A stretch of 64,000 bases of DNA from Microbacterium sp. CSI-V (GTDB taxonomy: Bacteria > Actinomycetota > Actinomycetes > Actinomycetales > Microbacteriaceae): contig NZ_MTQM01000007.1 of NCBI RefSeq assembly GCF_001984105.1, positions 62,001 through 126,000 on the forward strand, in the 5' to 3' direction. The position numbers were made by a program, and so were the translations under genes. Below are positions 53,101 through 62,066 of the stretch, in pieces. Under the pieces are notes generated by a model, which made no database searches, had not been told where the DNA came from, and saw only the letters and a program-made list of their open reading frames with translations. Every line of letters begins with the position of its first letter. The stretch's first letter is position 1.

Positions 53101-53931
53101 TCAGCCGAGCGCGGCGATCACGGCCGCACCGACCTGCCTCATCTCCTCCTCGGTCATGCTCTGGGTTCCCACCGTGAGGGTGTTCGGTCCCGACTGGACC
53201 ACCAGCAGCGATGCCGTGGAGGTGAAGCCCGGCAGGTACCACGCGGCATCCGCTCCCGACACCTCGACGCTCAGGCCCCCGTGCCGAGAGATCGCGTCGA
53301 GATCGGGGGACGAACCCGGGCCGAACATCATGTCGACCACCGTGGTCGTGCCCTCGGGTGCGGAGAGATTGTCCACGGCGCAGTACGCCGCCGCACCGCG
53401 TTCGCGGAGCACCTCCCAGTCGAACCCGCGCGGGTAGTAGTCGCCCCGATGGTCGACGATGTCTCCCCGCCCGCGGGCCGCGTCGATCGCGTCACGGATG
53501 TCGGCGCACTCCGGCACGGTCCAGGCGCCGGCCGGAAGCGACCGCGCCGTACCCGGGGAGCGAGCCGCGCGTTCCCCCACGGCGTCCGTGAGCGCCGCCA
53601 GCTGGGCATTGGTCGATCCCCAGACCATGACCGCCGCGTCGCCGAAGCGGTCGACGTACTGGCAGGAGAACCCGTCGATGGTGCAGTCCGGCATGATGCT
53701 CGCCTGCGATTCGACGGTCTCCGGACTCGGTGTCGGTGTGTTCGCGATCGGCGGCGCCGACAGGGTGGAGGTCGCCACCACCCCGCCCGCGATCGCGACG
53801 ACGAGCACCGCCGCGATCGAGCCGGCGATCCATGCGTTCCGATGTGCCCCGACAGGAGCGATGTCGCGGGCCCCGCCCACGATCGGGGCGCGCATCGCCG
53901 CGCGCTCGTCGGGCGTCAGTTCGTCGTTCAC
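53101..53931 (-). CDS. Membrane-anchored protein coupled to the broken sigma gene
   Basis: A 276-residue protein with a cytoplasmic N-terminus of about 35 residues, one membrane segment (AWIAGSIAAVLVVAIAGGVVA) and an extracytoplasmic domain of about 210 residues with four Cys. Its GTG at 53931 overlaps the sigma stop by 4 nt (GTGA), the arrangement of a sigma/anti-sigma pair, but no zinc-finger HxxxCxxC is visible in the short N-terminal part. It could be an atypical anti-sigma or a sensor protein. Function unknown. Confidence 0.72.
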   Translation of the reverse strand: MNDELTPDERAAMRAPIVGGARDIAPVGAHRNAWIAGSIAAVLVVAIAGGVVATSTLSAPPIANTPTPSPETVESQASIMPDCTIDGFSCQYVDRFGDAAVMVWGSTNAQLAALTDAVGERAARSPGTARSLPAGAWTVPECADIRDAIDAARGRGDIVDHRGDYYPRGFDWEVLRERGAAAYCAVDNLSAPEGTTTVVDMMFGPGSSPDLDAISRHGGLSVEVSGADAAWYLPGFTSTASLLVVQSGPNTLTVGTQSMTEEEMRQVGAAVIAALG

Positions 53932-54452
53932 GACAGTGCCCCTTCCCACGCGAGCTCATCGCGCAACTTCGCCTTCGCCCGCGAGAGACGAGATTTGACC
54001 GTTCCCGCGGGGATGCCGAGGGCCTGGGCGACCTCCCGCTCGGAGTCCCCTCCAGCACCGACAGCACCACCACCGACTGCTCCCGCTCCGGCAGACGCCG
54101 CAACGCCACCATCACGTCACTGTCTTCACGCCACCGGGACCGCCGCGGACTCCGCGACCGGCGCCCGGTCCAGCAACGCCCGGTACCGCCGCCCCGACCG
54201 CTCCAGATTCCGCGCGCAATGCGCCACGGTGTTCAACAACCACGGCAACGGCGACCCCTCCACCAGCCGCACCGACGCACGCTTGCGCCGCAGCTCGAAG
54301 AACGCCACCGTCACGGCATCCTTCGCATCCTCCCGGTGCGTCAACAGCCGCGAGGCGTCCCGGAAAACCCGCCCCTCGTACCGATCGAACAGCGCGGCGA
54401 GCGCGAGCTCATCCCCCTTGGCGCACCCGAGCCCACAGCCCGGCGCCGTCAT
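53928..54452 (-). pseudogene. ECF-type sigma-70 factor, frameshifted twice
   Basis: An ECF sigma gene split over frames. From ATG 54452: DELALAALFDRYEGRVFRDASRLL and DAKDAVTVAFFELRRKRA (region 2), LPWLLNTVAHCARNLERSGRRYRALLDR, then a stop at 54126 just after AAVPVA. In a shifted frame it resumes as REDSDVMVALRRLPEREQSVVVLSVLEG (region 4 start), and after a second shift near 54047 as SEREVAQALGIPAGTVKSRL...KAKLRDELAWEGALS, ending at 53928. The two shifts (one base extra near 54133, one missing near 54047, both next to G runs) restore the original frame, so sequencing error and a real pseudogene are both possible. Confidence 0.75.
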
Positions 54453-54566
54453 CTTCCACACCCTGTAGTGTCCGCGACTCCCGGATCGGTTCCCGCACGC
54501 CGAGCCGATTCGATAACGAAACGACAACGCGCGCCGGCCGGACTCGCTGCGACCTAGGGTGAGCAC

Positions 54567-55394
54567 ATGCGTCCCCGCTGGATCGCGCTGTTGAGCGCGT
54601 CGACCGCCGTCCTCCTGGGCGTGCTGACGTGGGTCGCCATCGGCGCCGGGGTGGGCGCCGGAAACGCTCTCGCGGGGGCCGGGCGGGAGAGCATCGAGGC
54701 GTCCCCCGAGTTCACCACGACCGACGTCTTCACCGTCACGAGCGACGCCACCCTCACCCCCACGCCCGACGGGCGGTCGAGCCGGGTCTGGAGCGAGCTC
54801 CTCCGGGTGACGACCCCCGAGTTCGCGGCATCCATGATCACCGGGTACGAGACCGGAGACGACCCCGACAGCGACATGCTCGCGTACGTCGCGAGTGCCG
54901 ACGACCCCACCAAGTGGGTGTTCGCCGCCAACCTCGCCTATGCCGACGATCGCGATCTGTTGATGACGACGCTCATCCACGAGTACGCGCACATGCTGAG
55001 CCTCGGGGCGGACGACACCGACCCCTCGGCCGTCGAGTGCGCGACCGAATGGGCCGGTGCCGGATGCCTGCTCCCCGGCTCGGACCTCCAGCGCTTCGCC
55101 GACCGATTCTGGGCCGGCTACGCGGACGCCCCCGCGCGCGACAACGTCGACGCCGACGTGGCGTGGGAGTTCTACCAGGCCCACGAGGACGACTTCGTCA
55201 GCGACTACGCGGCGACGAACGTGTCCGAGGACTTCGCCGAGACGTTCACGGCGTACGTGGTCGAACCCGACGTGGATGCCACCGACTCGGTCATCACGCG
55301 GAAGTTCGCGTTCTTCGACGCGGTGCCCGAGTACGCCGACGCGCGCGATCGTATCCGCGCCGAGTACGACCTGGTCTGGAGGAACGTACCGTGA
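54567..55394 (+). CDS. Putative secreted or anchored zinc metalloprotease-like protein
   Basis: A 275-residue protein with an N-terminal signal/anchor (WIALLSASTAVLLGVLTWVAIGAG). TTLIHEYAHMLSLGA near residue 137 is a zincin HExxH motif, and NVSEDFAETFTAYV downstream supplies a conserved Glu that could be the third zinc ligand. CATEWAGAGCLLPG may hold a disulfide. This set is like uncharacterised M-type zincins of Actinobacteria; no substrate known. ATG at 54567 is exactly 6 nt after TAGGGT (54555-54560). Immediately precedes pcp. Confidence 0.75.
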   Translation: MRPRWIALLSASTAVLLGVLTWVAIGAGVGAGNALAGAGRESIEASPEFTTTDVFTVTSDATLTPTPDGRSSRVWSELLRVTTPEFAASMITGYETGDDPDSDMLAYVASADDPTKWVFAANLAYADDRDLLMTTLIHEYAHMLSLGADDTDPSAVECATEWAGAGCLLPGSDLQRFADRFWAGYADAPARDNVDADVAWEFYQAHEDDFVSDYAATNVSEDFAETFTAYVVEPDVDATDSVITRKFAFFDAVPEYADARDRIRAEYDLVWRNVP

Positions 55395-55398
55395 GGGG

Positions 55399-56037
55399 GT
55401 GACGACCATCCTCCTCACGGGCTTCGAGCCCTTCGCCGGTGACGCGACCAACCCGTCGGGCGATGCCGTGCGCCTGATCGCCGAACGGTGGGCCGGTCCC
55501 GAGACGCTCGTCTCGGAGGTGCTGCCGGTCGAGTTCGCCGGGGCTTCGGCGCGTCTCGGCGCGCTGATCCACGAGCACTCCCCCGACGTCGTGGTGGCCG
55601 TCGGCCTCGCGGGCGGCCGAACGGGCCTCACGCCCGAGCGGGTCGCCATCAACCTCGCGGACGCACGGATCCCCGACAACGCCGGAGACCAGCCGCTCGA
55701 CCGACCGAGCGTGGCGGGTGCACCCGCCGCGTACTTCGCCACGCTCCCCGTCAAGGCGATGACCGCCGCGATCGCCGCGGCGGGTGTTCCGGCATCCCTC
55801 TCCCACTCCGCCGGCACGTTCGTGTGCAACCACGTGATGTTCACGGCGCTGCACGAGACCGCCGCCACCCCGGGAATCCGCGCCGGGTTCCTCCACGTGC
55901 CCTACGCGAGCGAGAACGCCCCCGACGGCGCGAGCTCACTGCCGATCGGCGACATCGTGCGCGGGCTCGAGGCGGCCCTCCGGGCGGCGGTCGACTCTCC
56001 GGTGGACGCCGCGCTTCCGGGCGGCACACTCCACTGA
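55399..56037 (+). CDS. pcp: Pyroglutamyl-peptidase I
   Basis: A 212-residue C15 cysteine peptidase removing N-terminal pyroglutamate. ILLTGFEPFAGDATNPSG, VVVAVGLAGGRTGLTPERVAIN (catalytic Glu in this segment), AGTFVCNHVMFTALHET (Cys near 142) and AGFLHVPYASE (His near 165) form the family triad. The GTG at 55399 starts 4 nt after the zincin stop, with GAGGG just before it, so the two are probably one operon. Convergent with benE. Confidence 0.9.
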   Translation: MTTILLTGFEPFAGDATNPSGDAVRLIAERWAGPETLVSEVLPVEFAGASARLGALIHEHSPDVVVAVGLAGGRTGLTPERVAINLADARIPDNAGDQPLDRPSVAGAPAAYFATLPVKAMTAAIAAAGVPASLSHSAGTFVCNHVMFTALHETAATPGIRAGFLHVPYASENAPDGASSLPIGDIVRGLEAALRAAVDSPVDAALPGGTLH

Positions 56038-56044
56038 GCGCGGC

Positions 56045-57238
56045 TCAGACGGCCCGTCGCCGTCCCGCGTGCAGCACCGTGCGCACCAGCAGCCCGGCCA
56101 GCAACGCCCAGAAGGCCGCGCTGACCCCGGCCACCGCGACGCCCGAGGCCGCGACGAGGAACGTCACCACGGCCGGCATCCGCTCGCCCGGGTCGTCGAT
56201 CGCCTGCTGGATCGCCGAGCCGAACGCGGCGAAGAGCGCGACGCCCGCGACCGCGGGGATCACGCCCGCGGGGGCGAGCAGCACGAGCGCGGCGAAGGCC
56301 GATGAGAGAGCCGCGAGCACGAGGTAGGACCCGCCCGCGGAGATGCTCGCGAGCCAGCGGCGCCGCGGGTCGGGGTGCGAGTCGGGGCCGGCCGCGATCG
56401 CGGCGCTGATCGCGCCGAGGTTGATCGCGTGCGCCCCGGCGGTCGCTCCGAGTGCCGACCCGAGGCCCGTGACGATCATGGCCGGACGCCACGGCACCGT
56501 GTACCCGAGGCTCCGCATCACGGCGACTCCCGGAACGTTCTGCGACGCCATGGTCACCACGAACAGGGGCAGACCGATGCCGACCACGGAGCCGAGCGTC
56601 AGGGTGGGCGCGACGAACTCGACGCGGGGCACGAGAGTCGTGGCATCCACCCGCGCGCCCGATTGCACGATGCCCACCACGATCACGACCGTGGCGGCGA
56701 CGAACGCCAGCGGCACGGCCCAGCGCGGCAGCAGCCGCGCGGCGACGAGCCAGACCACGAGCACGGGGGCCACGCCCCACGGATCCGAGAGCAGCCCGGT
56801 GAAGGGGGCCACGCACAGCGGCAGCAGCACGCCCGCGAGCATCGCCTGCGCGATCGACGGCGGGATGCGGGCGATGAGGGCGCCGAGCGGCGGGAAGAAG
56901 CCGGCGAGCAGGATCAGGGCCGCCGAGACGAGGAATCCACCGACGACGGCCGGCCACCCGCCGTCCACCGCACCGGTGGCCGCGAGAAGAGCGACCCCGG
57001 GGGTCGACCACGCGATCGTGATCGGCATCCGGTACCGCGCACCGACGAAGAGGCATCCGAGACCCACCATGACGCACAGGGCCAGGAGGCCGCTGGCGGC
57101 CTGGTCGGCCGTCGCGCCGACGCCGCGGAGGCCCGTCAGGACGACCGCGAACGTGCTGGTGAACCCGACGAGGGCCGTCACGACACCCGCGATGAGCGGG
57201 CGGGACGCGGGCGCGTCGGAAGCGAGGGAGGCGGTCAT
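56045..57238 (-). CDS. benE: BenE family benzoate transporter-like protein
   Basis: A 397-residue membrane transporter with about 12 hydrophobic segments. LAGVLLPLCVAPFTGLLSDP and the highly conserved FVVTMASQNVPGVAVMRSLGY with GAHAINLGAISAAIAAGPDSHPD identify the benzoate:H+ symporter family. No benzoate catabolic genes are nearby, so the real substrate is open. ATG at 57238; downstream of ispG by about 65 bp. Confidence 0.87.
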   Translation of the reverse strand: MTASLASDAPASRPLIAGVVTALVGFTSTFAVVLTGLRGVGATADQAASGLLALCVMVGLGCLFVGARYRMPITIAWSTPGVALLAATGAVDGGWPAVVGGFLVSAALILLAGFFPPLGALIARIPPSIAQAMLAGVLLPLCVAPFTGLLSDPWGVAPVLVVWLVAARLLPRWAVPLAFVAATVVIVVGIVQSGARVDATTLVPRVEFVAPTLTLGSVVGIGLPLFVVTMASQNVPGVAVMRSLGYTVPWRPAMIVTGLGSALGATAGAHAINLGAISAAIAAGPDSHPDPRRRWLASISAGGSYLVLAALSSAFAALVLLAPAGVIPAVAGVALFAAFGSAIQQAIDDPGERMPAVVTFLVAASGVAVAGVSAAFWALLAGLLVRTVLHAGRRRAV

Positions 57239-57255
57239 ACGGCCTCCGACGCTAC

Positions 57256-57293
57256 CGGGTTCCGCAGAACCCGCGTGCGGGCCACGGCCGCAC
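57256..57293 (-). terminator. Possible ispG terminator, two short hairpins
   Basis: CGGGTTC/GAACCCG (57256-57262, 57267-57273) and GTGCGG/CCGCAC (57275-57280, 57288-57293) lie between the ispG stop and the benE start. Short stems without a T run. Confidence 0.4.
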
Positions 57294-57304
57294 GGGTGGA
57301 CTCG

Positions 57305-58456
57305 TCAGGCCGTGATGACCTGTGCGGTGCCGGGGGCTGCGTCGGGGCCCATTTCGTCGGCGAGGCGGTTGGCCTCTTCGATGAGCGTCTGGACGATGTC
57401 GGCCTCGGGCACGGTCTTGATGACCTGGCCCTTGACGAAGATCTGCCCCTTGCCGTTGCCGGACGCGACGCCCAGGTCGGCCTCGCGGGCCTCGCCCGGA
57501 CCGTTCACCACGCAGCCCATGACGGCGACGCGGAGCGGGACGGTCATGTCCTTGAGGCCCTCGGTGACGTTGTCGGCGAGGGAGTACACGTCGACCTGCG
57601 CGCGACCGCACGATGGGCACGAGACGATCTCGAGCTTGCGCTCGCGGAGGTTCAGCGACTGCAGGATCTGGTGACCCACCTTGACCTCTTCGGCCGGGGG
57701 CGCCGACAGCGAGACGCGGATGGTGTCGCCGATGCCCTCGGAGAGCAGGATGCCGAACGCCGTCGCGCTCTTGATGGTGCCCTGGAACGCCGGCCCCGCC
57801 TCGGTCACACCGAGGTGCAGGGGCCAGTCGCCCCGCTCGGCGAGCAGGCGGTACGCCTTCACCATCACGATGGGGTCGTTGTGCTTGACCGAGATCTTGA
57901 AGTCGTGGAAGTCGTGCTCCTCGAACAGCGACGCCTCCCACACCGCGCTCTCCACGAGCGCCTCGGGGGTGGCCTTGCCGTACTTCTCGAGCAGGCGGCG
58001 GTCGAGCGACCCGGCGTTCACGCCGATGCGCAGCGACACGCCGGCATCCTTGGCGGCCTTGGCGATCGCGCCGACCTGGTCGTCGAACTTGCGGATGTTC
58101 CCCGGGTTCACGCGCACCGCGCCGCACCCGGCGTCGATCGCCTGGAAGACGTACTTCGGCTGGAAGTGGATGTCGGCGATGACCGGGATCTGGCTCTTCT
58201 TCGCGATGATGTGCAGCACATCGGCGTCGTCCTGCGACGGCACCGCCACACGGACGATCTCGCAGCCGGATGCCGTCAACTCGGCGATCTGCTGCAGCGT
58301 GGCGTTGATGTTCGTGGTCGGCGTCGTCGTCATCGACTGGACGCTGACGGGAGCGTCACCGCCGACGAGGACCTTGCCGACCTTGATCTGACGGGTCTTG
58401 CGACGAGGCGCGAGGACCTCCGGCACGCGGGGCATCCCGATGTTCACTGCAGGCAC
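57305..58456 (-). CDS. ispG: 4-hydroxy-3-methylbut-2-enyl diphosphate synthase
   Basis: A 383-residue IspG (GcpE) of the methylerythritol phosphate isoprenoid pathway. [48 protein letters not shown] form the TIM barrel; the 4Fe-4S ligands are in [13 protein letters not shown] (Cys near 282 and 285) and [14 protein letters not shown] (Cys near 314). GTG at 58456 is exactly 6 nt after TAGGCT on the minus strand; a GTG two codons upstream is the alternative. Its pathway partner dxr is at the right edge of the window. Confidence 0.95.
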   Translation of the reverse strand: MPAVNIGMPRVPEVLAPRRKTRQIKVGKVLVGGDAPVSVQSMTTTPTTNINATLQQIAELTASGCEIVRVAVPSQDDADVLHIIAKKSQIPVIADIHFQPKYVFQAIDAGCGAVRVNPGNIRKFDDQVGAIAKAAKDAGVSLRIGVNAGSLDRRLLEKYGKATPEALVESAVWEASLFEEHDFHDFKISVKHNDPIVMVKAYRLLAERGDWPLHLGVTEAGPAFQGTIKSATAFGILLSEGIGDTIRVSLSAPPAEEVKVGHQILQSLNLRERKLEIVSCPSCGRAQVDVYSLADNVTEGLKDMTVPLRVAVMGCVVNGPGEAREADLGVASGNGKGQIFVKGQVIKTVPEADIVQTLIEEANRLADEMGPDAAPGTAQVITA

Positions 58457-58508
58457 GCCCACAGCCTACGCCGCCGCACCCGGGCGGGGGCTGAGGGCCG
58501 CTCTGTGA

Positions 58509-58514
58509 TAAATT
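58509..58514 (+). promoter_or_regulatory. -10 element of the trp leader transcript
   Basis: TAAATT lies 7 nt before the leader ATG at 58522, so the leader peptide is predicted to be translated from a leaderless transcript. Confidence 0.55.
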
Positions 58515-58521
58515 CGGCGCC

Positions 58522-58557
58522 ATGCGCGCGTATACCGGCTGGTGGCCCACCGTCTAG
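58522..58557 (+). CDS. trpL: Trp leader peptide (MRAYTGWWPTV)
   Basis: An 11-residue open frame with two consecutive Trp codons (58540-58545) placed directly ahead of alternative hairpins and 104 bp upstream of the PhzE-type gene. This is the classical sensor of transcription attenuation: low charged tRNA-Trp stalls the ribosome at the Trp codons. Length and Trp-pair content match known leader peptides of fused trpEG genes in Streptomyces. Confidence 0.8.
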   Translation: MRAYTGWWPTV

Positions 58558-58609
58558 GCGGTGAGCACGCGTGCGACAGACCGCCCTCCCTCGGGATCGG
58601 GGCGGTCTT
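58548..58609 (+). promoter_or_regulatory. Trp attenuator with mutually exclusive hairpins
   Basis: Segment 1 CACCG (58548-58552) pairs with segment 2 CGGTG (58559-58563). Segment 2 GGCGGT (58557-58562) can instead pair with segment 3 ACCGCC (58580-58585). Segment 3 AGACCGCCC (58578-58586) pairs with segment 4 GGGCGGTCT (58600-58608) to form the terminator, followed by TTCGTGTTT. A ribosome stalled on the Trp codons would cover segment 1 and favour 2:3, letting transcription continue. A GCACGCGTGC palindrome lies at 58565-58574. Confidence 0.75.
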
Positions 58610-58660
58610 CGTGTTTCCGGCGGCCGCTCCGGACCTTCGATCACTGACGGAAGTACTTCG

Positions 58661-60646
58661 ATGACCGGGCCCGACCCCTCCTCCTTGATCCACGACCTCC
58701 TCACCGGCAGTGCGCCGTTCGCGCTCATCGCCCGCGACGACGCGACCGTCGAGCTGCTCACCGGCACCGTCGTCGATGTCGAGCTGCTGGCCGACATCCC
58801 GCTCGTCGACGTCGACGGCGTCCCGCGCGAGGTGCTCGCGCTCGTCCCCTTCCGGCAGGTGCGCGAGCGCGGCCTCGTCTGTCACGACGACGGCGCACCG
58901 CTGCGCTGCCTCGTGATCGACGAGCGGATGCCGCTCCCCCGCGCCGAGGTTTTGGCATCCCTGCCCGCCACCCCGGTCGCCCTGGAGGGGGCCGGGTTCG
59001 ACATCGACGACGAAGCGTACGCCGACATCGTCCGCCGGGTGATCGCCGACGAGATCGGGCGCGGCGAGGGGGCGAACTTCGTCATCCGTCGCGATTTCGT
59101 CGCCGGGGTCGACGCCGATCCGCGCGAGGCCGCCCTGACGTGGTTCCGCGCGCTGCTCGAGCACGAGAAGGGCGCCTACTGGACGTTCGCGGTCGTGACG
59201 CCGGGCCACGTCGCCGTGGGGGCGAGCCCCGAGGCGCACGTCAGCGCCCGCGACGGCATCGTGACGATGAACCCCATCTCCGGCACGTTCCGCCACCCGC
59301 AGGGCGGCGCGACGGCCGAGACGCTCGCGGAGTTCCTGCGTTCGACCAAGGAGACCGAGGAGCTCTTCATGGTCGTCGACGAGGAGCTGAAGATGATGAG
59401 CGCCGTGTGCAGCGACGGCGGTCGCATCACCGGACCCCATCTGAAAGAGATGTCGCGCCTGACGCACACCGAGTACATGCTGCGGGGCCGGAGCACTCTC
59501 GACCCGCGCGACATCCTGCGCGAGACGATGTTCGCTCCCACCGTCACCGGCTCGCCGATGCAGAACGCGTGCACGGTGATCGCTCGGCACGAGACGACGC
59601 CGCGCGGCTACTACTCCGGCGTCGCCGCCCTCTTCACCCCGAACGGCGCCGCCGAGGGCCCGACGCACGACCTCGACGCCCCGATTCTCATCCGCACCGC
59701 CTACCTCGTCGACGGTCGCCTGCGCGTACCGGTCGGCGCCACGCTCGTGCGCCACTCCGACCCGTACGGCGAGGTCGGCGAGACGCACGGGAAGGCCGCC
59801 GGCGTGCTGGGCGCGATCGGCGCGATCCCGCGCGACGCGGCCCCCGCGGCCGACCCCGACGCCGATCCCGACGCGCCGGTCGCCCCGCGCCGCCCGCTCG
59901 CCGAGGATCCCGCGATCGCGGAGCTGCTGGCATCCCGCAACGACCGGCTCGCTCCGTTCTGGATGAACCCGCAGGACCCCGACGGTTCGGGTCCCTTCGC
60001 CGGGCTCACGGCGCTGGTGGTGGATGCCGAGGACCGCTTCACCACGATGCTCGCCCACCAGCTGCGCCACCTCGGGCTCGACGCCCGGATCGTGCACTGG
60101 TCGGAAGTGACGGATGCCGAGGTGGACGGGGCCGACCTCGTGGTCGCCGGCCCCGGTCCGGGCGACCCTCGGGATGACGCGAGCGACCGCATCTCCGCGA
60201 TGCACCACGTCGTCTCCCGCCGGCTCTTCCGTCGCGCTCCCCTGCTCGCGGTGTGCTTGAGCCACCAGATCCTCGCCGACCAGCTGGGCATCGATCTCGC
60301 GCCCCTCGCGCAGCCGCACCAGGGTCTGCAGAAGAGCGTCGACGTGTTCGGCGAGGACGCGTCGATCGGGTTCTACAACACGTTCACGGCGCGGGTCGCC
60401 CCCGGAACGACCGAGCGCGGGATCACGTTCGGGTCGGTCACGGCCGTCGCCGAGCCGACCGACGCGGTGTCCATCCTGCCCGCGGGCGACCGCGACATTC
60501 CGGTCGAGGTCGCGGCGGATCCGGTCACCGGCGACGTCTACGCCCTGCGCGGCGAGCGCTTCTCCAGCGTCCAGGGCCACCTGGAGTCGATCCTGTCGCG
60601 CGACGGCATGCGCACCCTCGAGCGTCTCATCGCCGCCGCCCTCTGA
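58661..60646 (+). CDS. PhzE-type fused anthranilate/ADIC synthase (TrpE-TrpG fusion)
   Basis: A 661-residue fusion of a chorismate-binding TrpE-like domain (about 30-430) and a glutamine amidotransferase (about 470-661). TrpE half: VTMNPISGTFRHPQGG, EEELFMVVDEELKMMSAVC, GSPMQNACTVIARHE, GYYSGVAALF. GATase half: VAGPGPGDPRDD, LLAVCLSHQILADQLG (catalytic Cys near 531) and VQGHLESILSRDG (His, Glu). The CLSHQ variant and the block HQGLQKSVDVFG...IGFYNTF are as in phenazine PhzE, whose product is ADIC rather than anthranilate. The upstream Trp attenuator, however, argues for a role in tryptophan-related supply. ATG at 58661 is chosen; upstream in-frame codons overlap the attenuator. Confidence 0.85.
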   Translation: MTGPDPSSLIHDLLTGSAPFALIARDDATVELLTGTVVDVELLADIPLVDVDGVPREVLALVPFRQVRERGLVCHDDGAPLRCLVIDERMPLPRAEVLASLPATPVALEGAGFDIDDEAYADIVRRVIADEIGRGEGANFVIRRDFVAGVDADPREAALTWFRALLEHEKGAYWTFAVVTPGHVAVGASPEAHVSARDGIVTMNPISGTFRHPQGGATAETLAEFLRSTKETEELFMVVDEELKMMSAVCSDGGRITGPHLKEMSRLTHTEYMLRGRSTLDPRDILRETMFAPTVTGSPMQNACTVIARHETTPRGYYSGVAALFTPNGAAEGPTHDLDAPILIRTAYLVDGRLRVPVGATLVRHSDPYGEVGETHGKAAGVLGAIGAIPRDAAPAADPDADPDAPVAPRRPLAEDPAIAELLASRNDRLAPFWMNPQDPDGSGPFAGLTALVVDAEDRFTTMLAHQLRHLGLDARIVHWSEVTDAEVDGADLVVAGPGPGDPRDDASDRISAMHHVVSRRLFRRAPLLAVCLSHQILADQLGIDLAPLAQPHQGLQKSVDVFGEDASIGFYNTFTARVAPGTTERGITFGSVTAVAEPTDAVSILPAGDRDIPVEVAADPVTGDVYALRGERFSSVQGHLESILSRDGMRTLERLIAAAL

Positions 60647-60662
60647 CGCCGGGAGTCCCGCC

Positions 60663-61979
60663 TCAGAAGAGCTGGATCGGGTTGAAGACGTCCGCGAGGA
60701 ACAGGATGCCGCCCATCCCGACGAGCAGGATGACCACGACGAAGGTCACGGGCACGAGCTTGGTGGCATCCACCGGTCGCGCGACCTTGCCTCGCACGCG
60801 GGCGAACCAGCGCTTCAGTCCGTCCCACAGCGCGACGACGACGTGTCCGCCGTCCAACGGCAGGAGCGGGATCAGGTTGAACACGAACAGCGCGATGTTC
60901 AGCGACGCGAGAAGGGAGACGATCGCCTGCACGCGGGCGAGGATCGGGGCGTCGACCGCGGCGAACTCGCCGGCGAGGCGACCGGCGCCCACGACGCTCA
61001 GCGGACCGTTCGGGTCGCGCGGCTGGCCGGTGAACAGGTCGACCGCGGTGTCGTAGACGCGCACGGGCAGCTGGGTCATGATCTGCGCCACCTGGCCGAC
61101 CTGCTGGATCGTCGCCTCGGGGCCGTACCAGATGGGCTGCGGCACGAGGGCGGACTGCGGGCTGAGGCCCGCGAAGCCGACCGTCTGATACTCGGGCGAC
61201 CCGGCGGCATCCAGGACGGGACGCCCGGTGGCATCCGTCACGGCCCGGTTCGACGTCGCCGGAGTGACCGTCACCGTCTGCTGCGCACCGTCCCGTTCGA
61301 TGACGACGGGCAGCGCCTGACCCGGCGAACGCTGGATGATCGCGGCCATCTCGTCGAACGTCGAGACCGGGGTGCCGTCGACCGAGACGATGACGTCACC
61401 GGGAAGGATGCCGGCGGCCGCCGCCGGGGCGACCGGGTCGGTCGAGGCGCAGTCGGTGCGGTTGTCGCTCGCGGGGATGACGCACTGCGAGACGGAGGCG
61501 ACCGTCGTCGTTCCCTGTGTCACGCCGATGGCGCTCACGGCGATGGCCGACAGCACGAAGGCGAGGATCAGGTTCATCACCGGCCCGCCGAGCATGATGA
61601 CGATGCGCTTCCAGACCGGCAGCTTGTAGAAGACGCGGTCGGTGCCCGCGATCATCGTCTCGGCGTTGGCGTCGCGCACGTCCTGGATCATCGTCGCGAA
61701 CAGCCGCGAGCGACGCGTGGGCTGCGCATCGCCGTCGGGGGCGGGCGGGTACATGCCCGACATCGAGATGAATCCGCCGAGCGGAAGAAGCTTGAATCCG
61801 TACTCGGTCTCGCCGATACGGCGCGACCACAGCGTGGGGCCGAATCCGATCATGTACTGGCCGACGCGCACGCCGAACAGCTTCGCGGGCAGTAGGTGCC
61901 CGATCTCGTGCAGGGCGATCGAGACGGCCAGGCCGATCACGAGCACGAGCACGCCGATGAGGAAGGCGATCGCGGTCAC
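60663..61979 (-). CDS. rseP: Site-2 protease (M50, RseP/RIP type)
   Basis: A 438-residue intramembrane zinc protease. SIALHEIGHLLPAKLFGVRV holds HExxH near residue 22, a PDZ domain lies at about 200-260 (AAAGILPGDVIVSVDGTPV), and FNLIPLLPLDGGHVVVALW gives the third zinc ligand Asp (LDG) near 375. Such proteases cleave anti-sigma factors and signal-peptide remnants; Rip1 of mycobacteria is the closest model. GTG at 61979 is exactly 6 nt after TATCGT on the minus strand. Its usual neighbours dxr and ispG are both near. Confidence 0.93.
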   Translation of the reverse strand: MTAIAFLIGVLVLVIGLAVSIALHEIGHLLPAKLFGVRVGQYMIGFGPTLWSRRIGETEYGFKLLPLGGFISMSGMYPPAPDGDAQPTRRSRLFATMIQDVRDANAETMIAGTDRVFYKLPVWKRIVIMLGGPVMNLILAFVLSAIAVSAIGVTQGTTTVASVSQCVIPASDNRTDCASTDPVAPAAAAGILPGDVIVSVDGTPVSTFDEMAAIIQRSPGQALPVVIERDGAQQTVTVTPATSNRAVTDATGRPVLDAAGSPEYQTVGFAGLSPQSALVPQPIWYGPEATIQQVGQVAQIMTQLPVRVYDTAVDLFTGQPRDPNGPLSVVGAGRLAGEFAAVDAPILARVQAIVSLLASLNIALFVFNLIPLLPLDGGHVVVALWDGLKRWFARVRGKVARPVDATKLVPVTFVVVILLVGMGGILFLADVFNPIQLF

Positions 61980-62066
61980 CCGCCGACGATACCGCCACGG
62001 CCCTTGGAACCTCCCGTGCGCCGCCGATGCGGGGCCTGTGCGGGGTCGGATGAGACAATGGAGGGG

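Noticed and set aside
54126..55868. A 580-codon minus-strand frame including the sigma factor N-terminus
   Set aside because: Only the last 109 codons resemble a sigma factor; the rest is antisense to the zincin and pcp genes.
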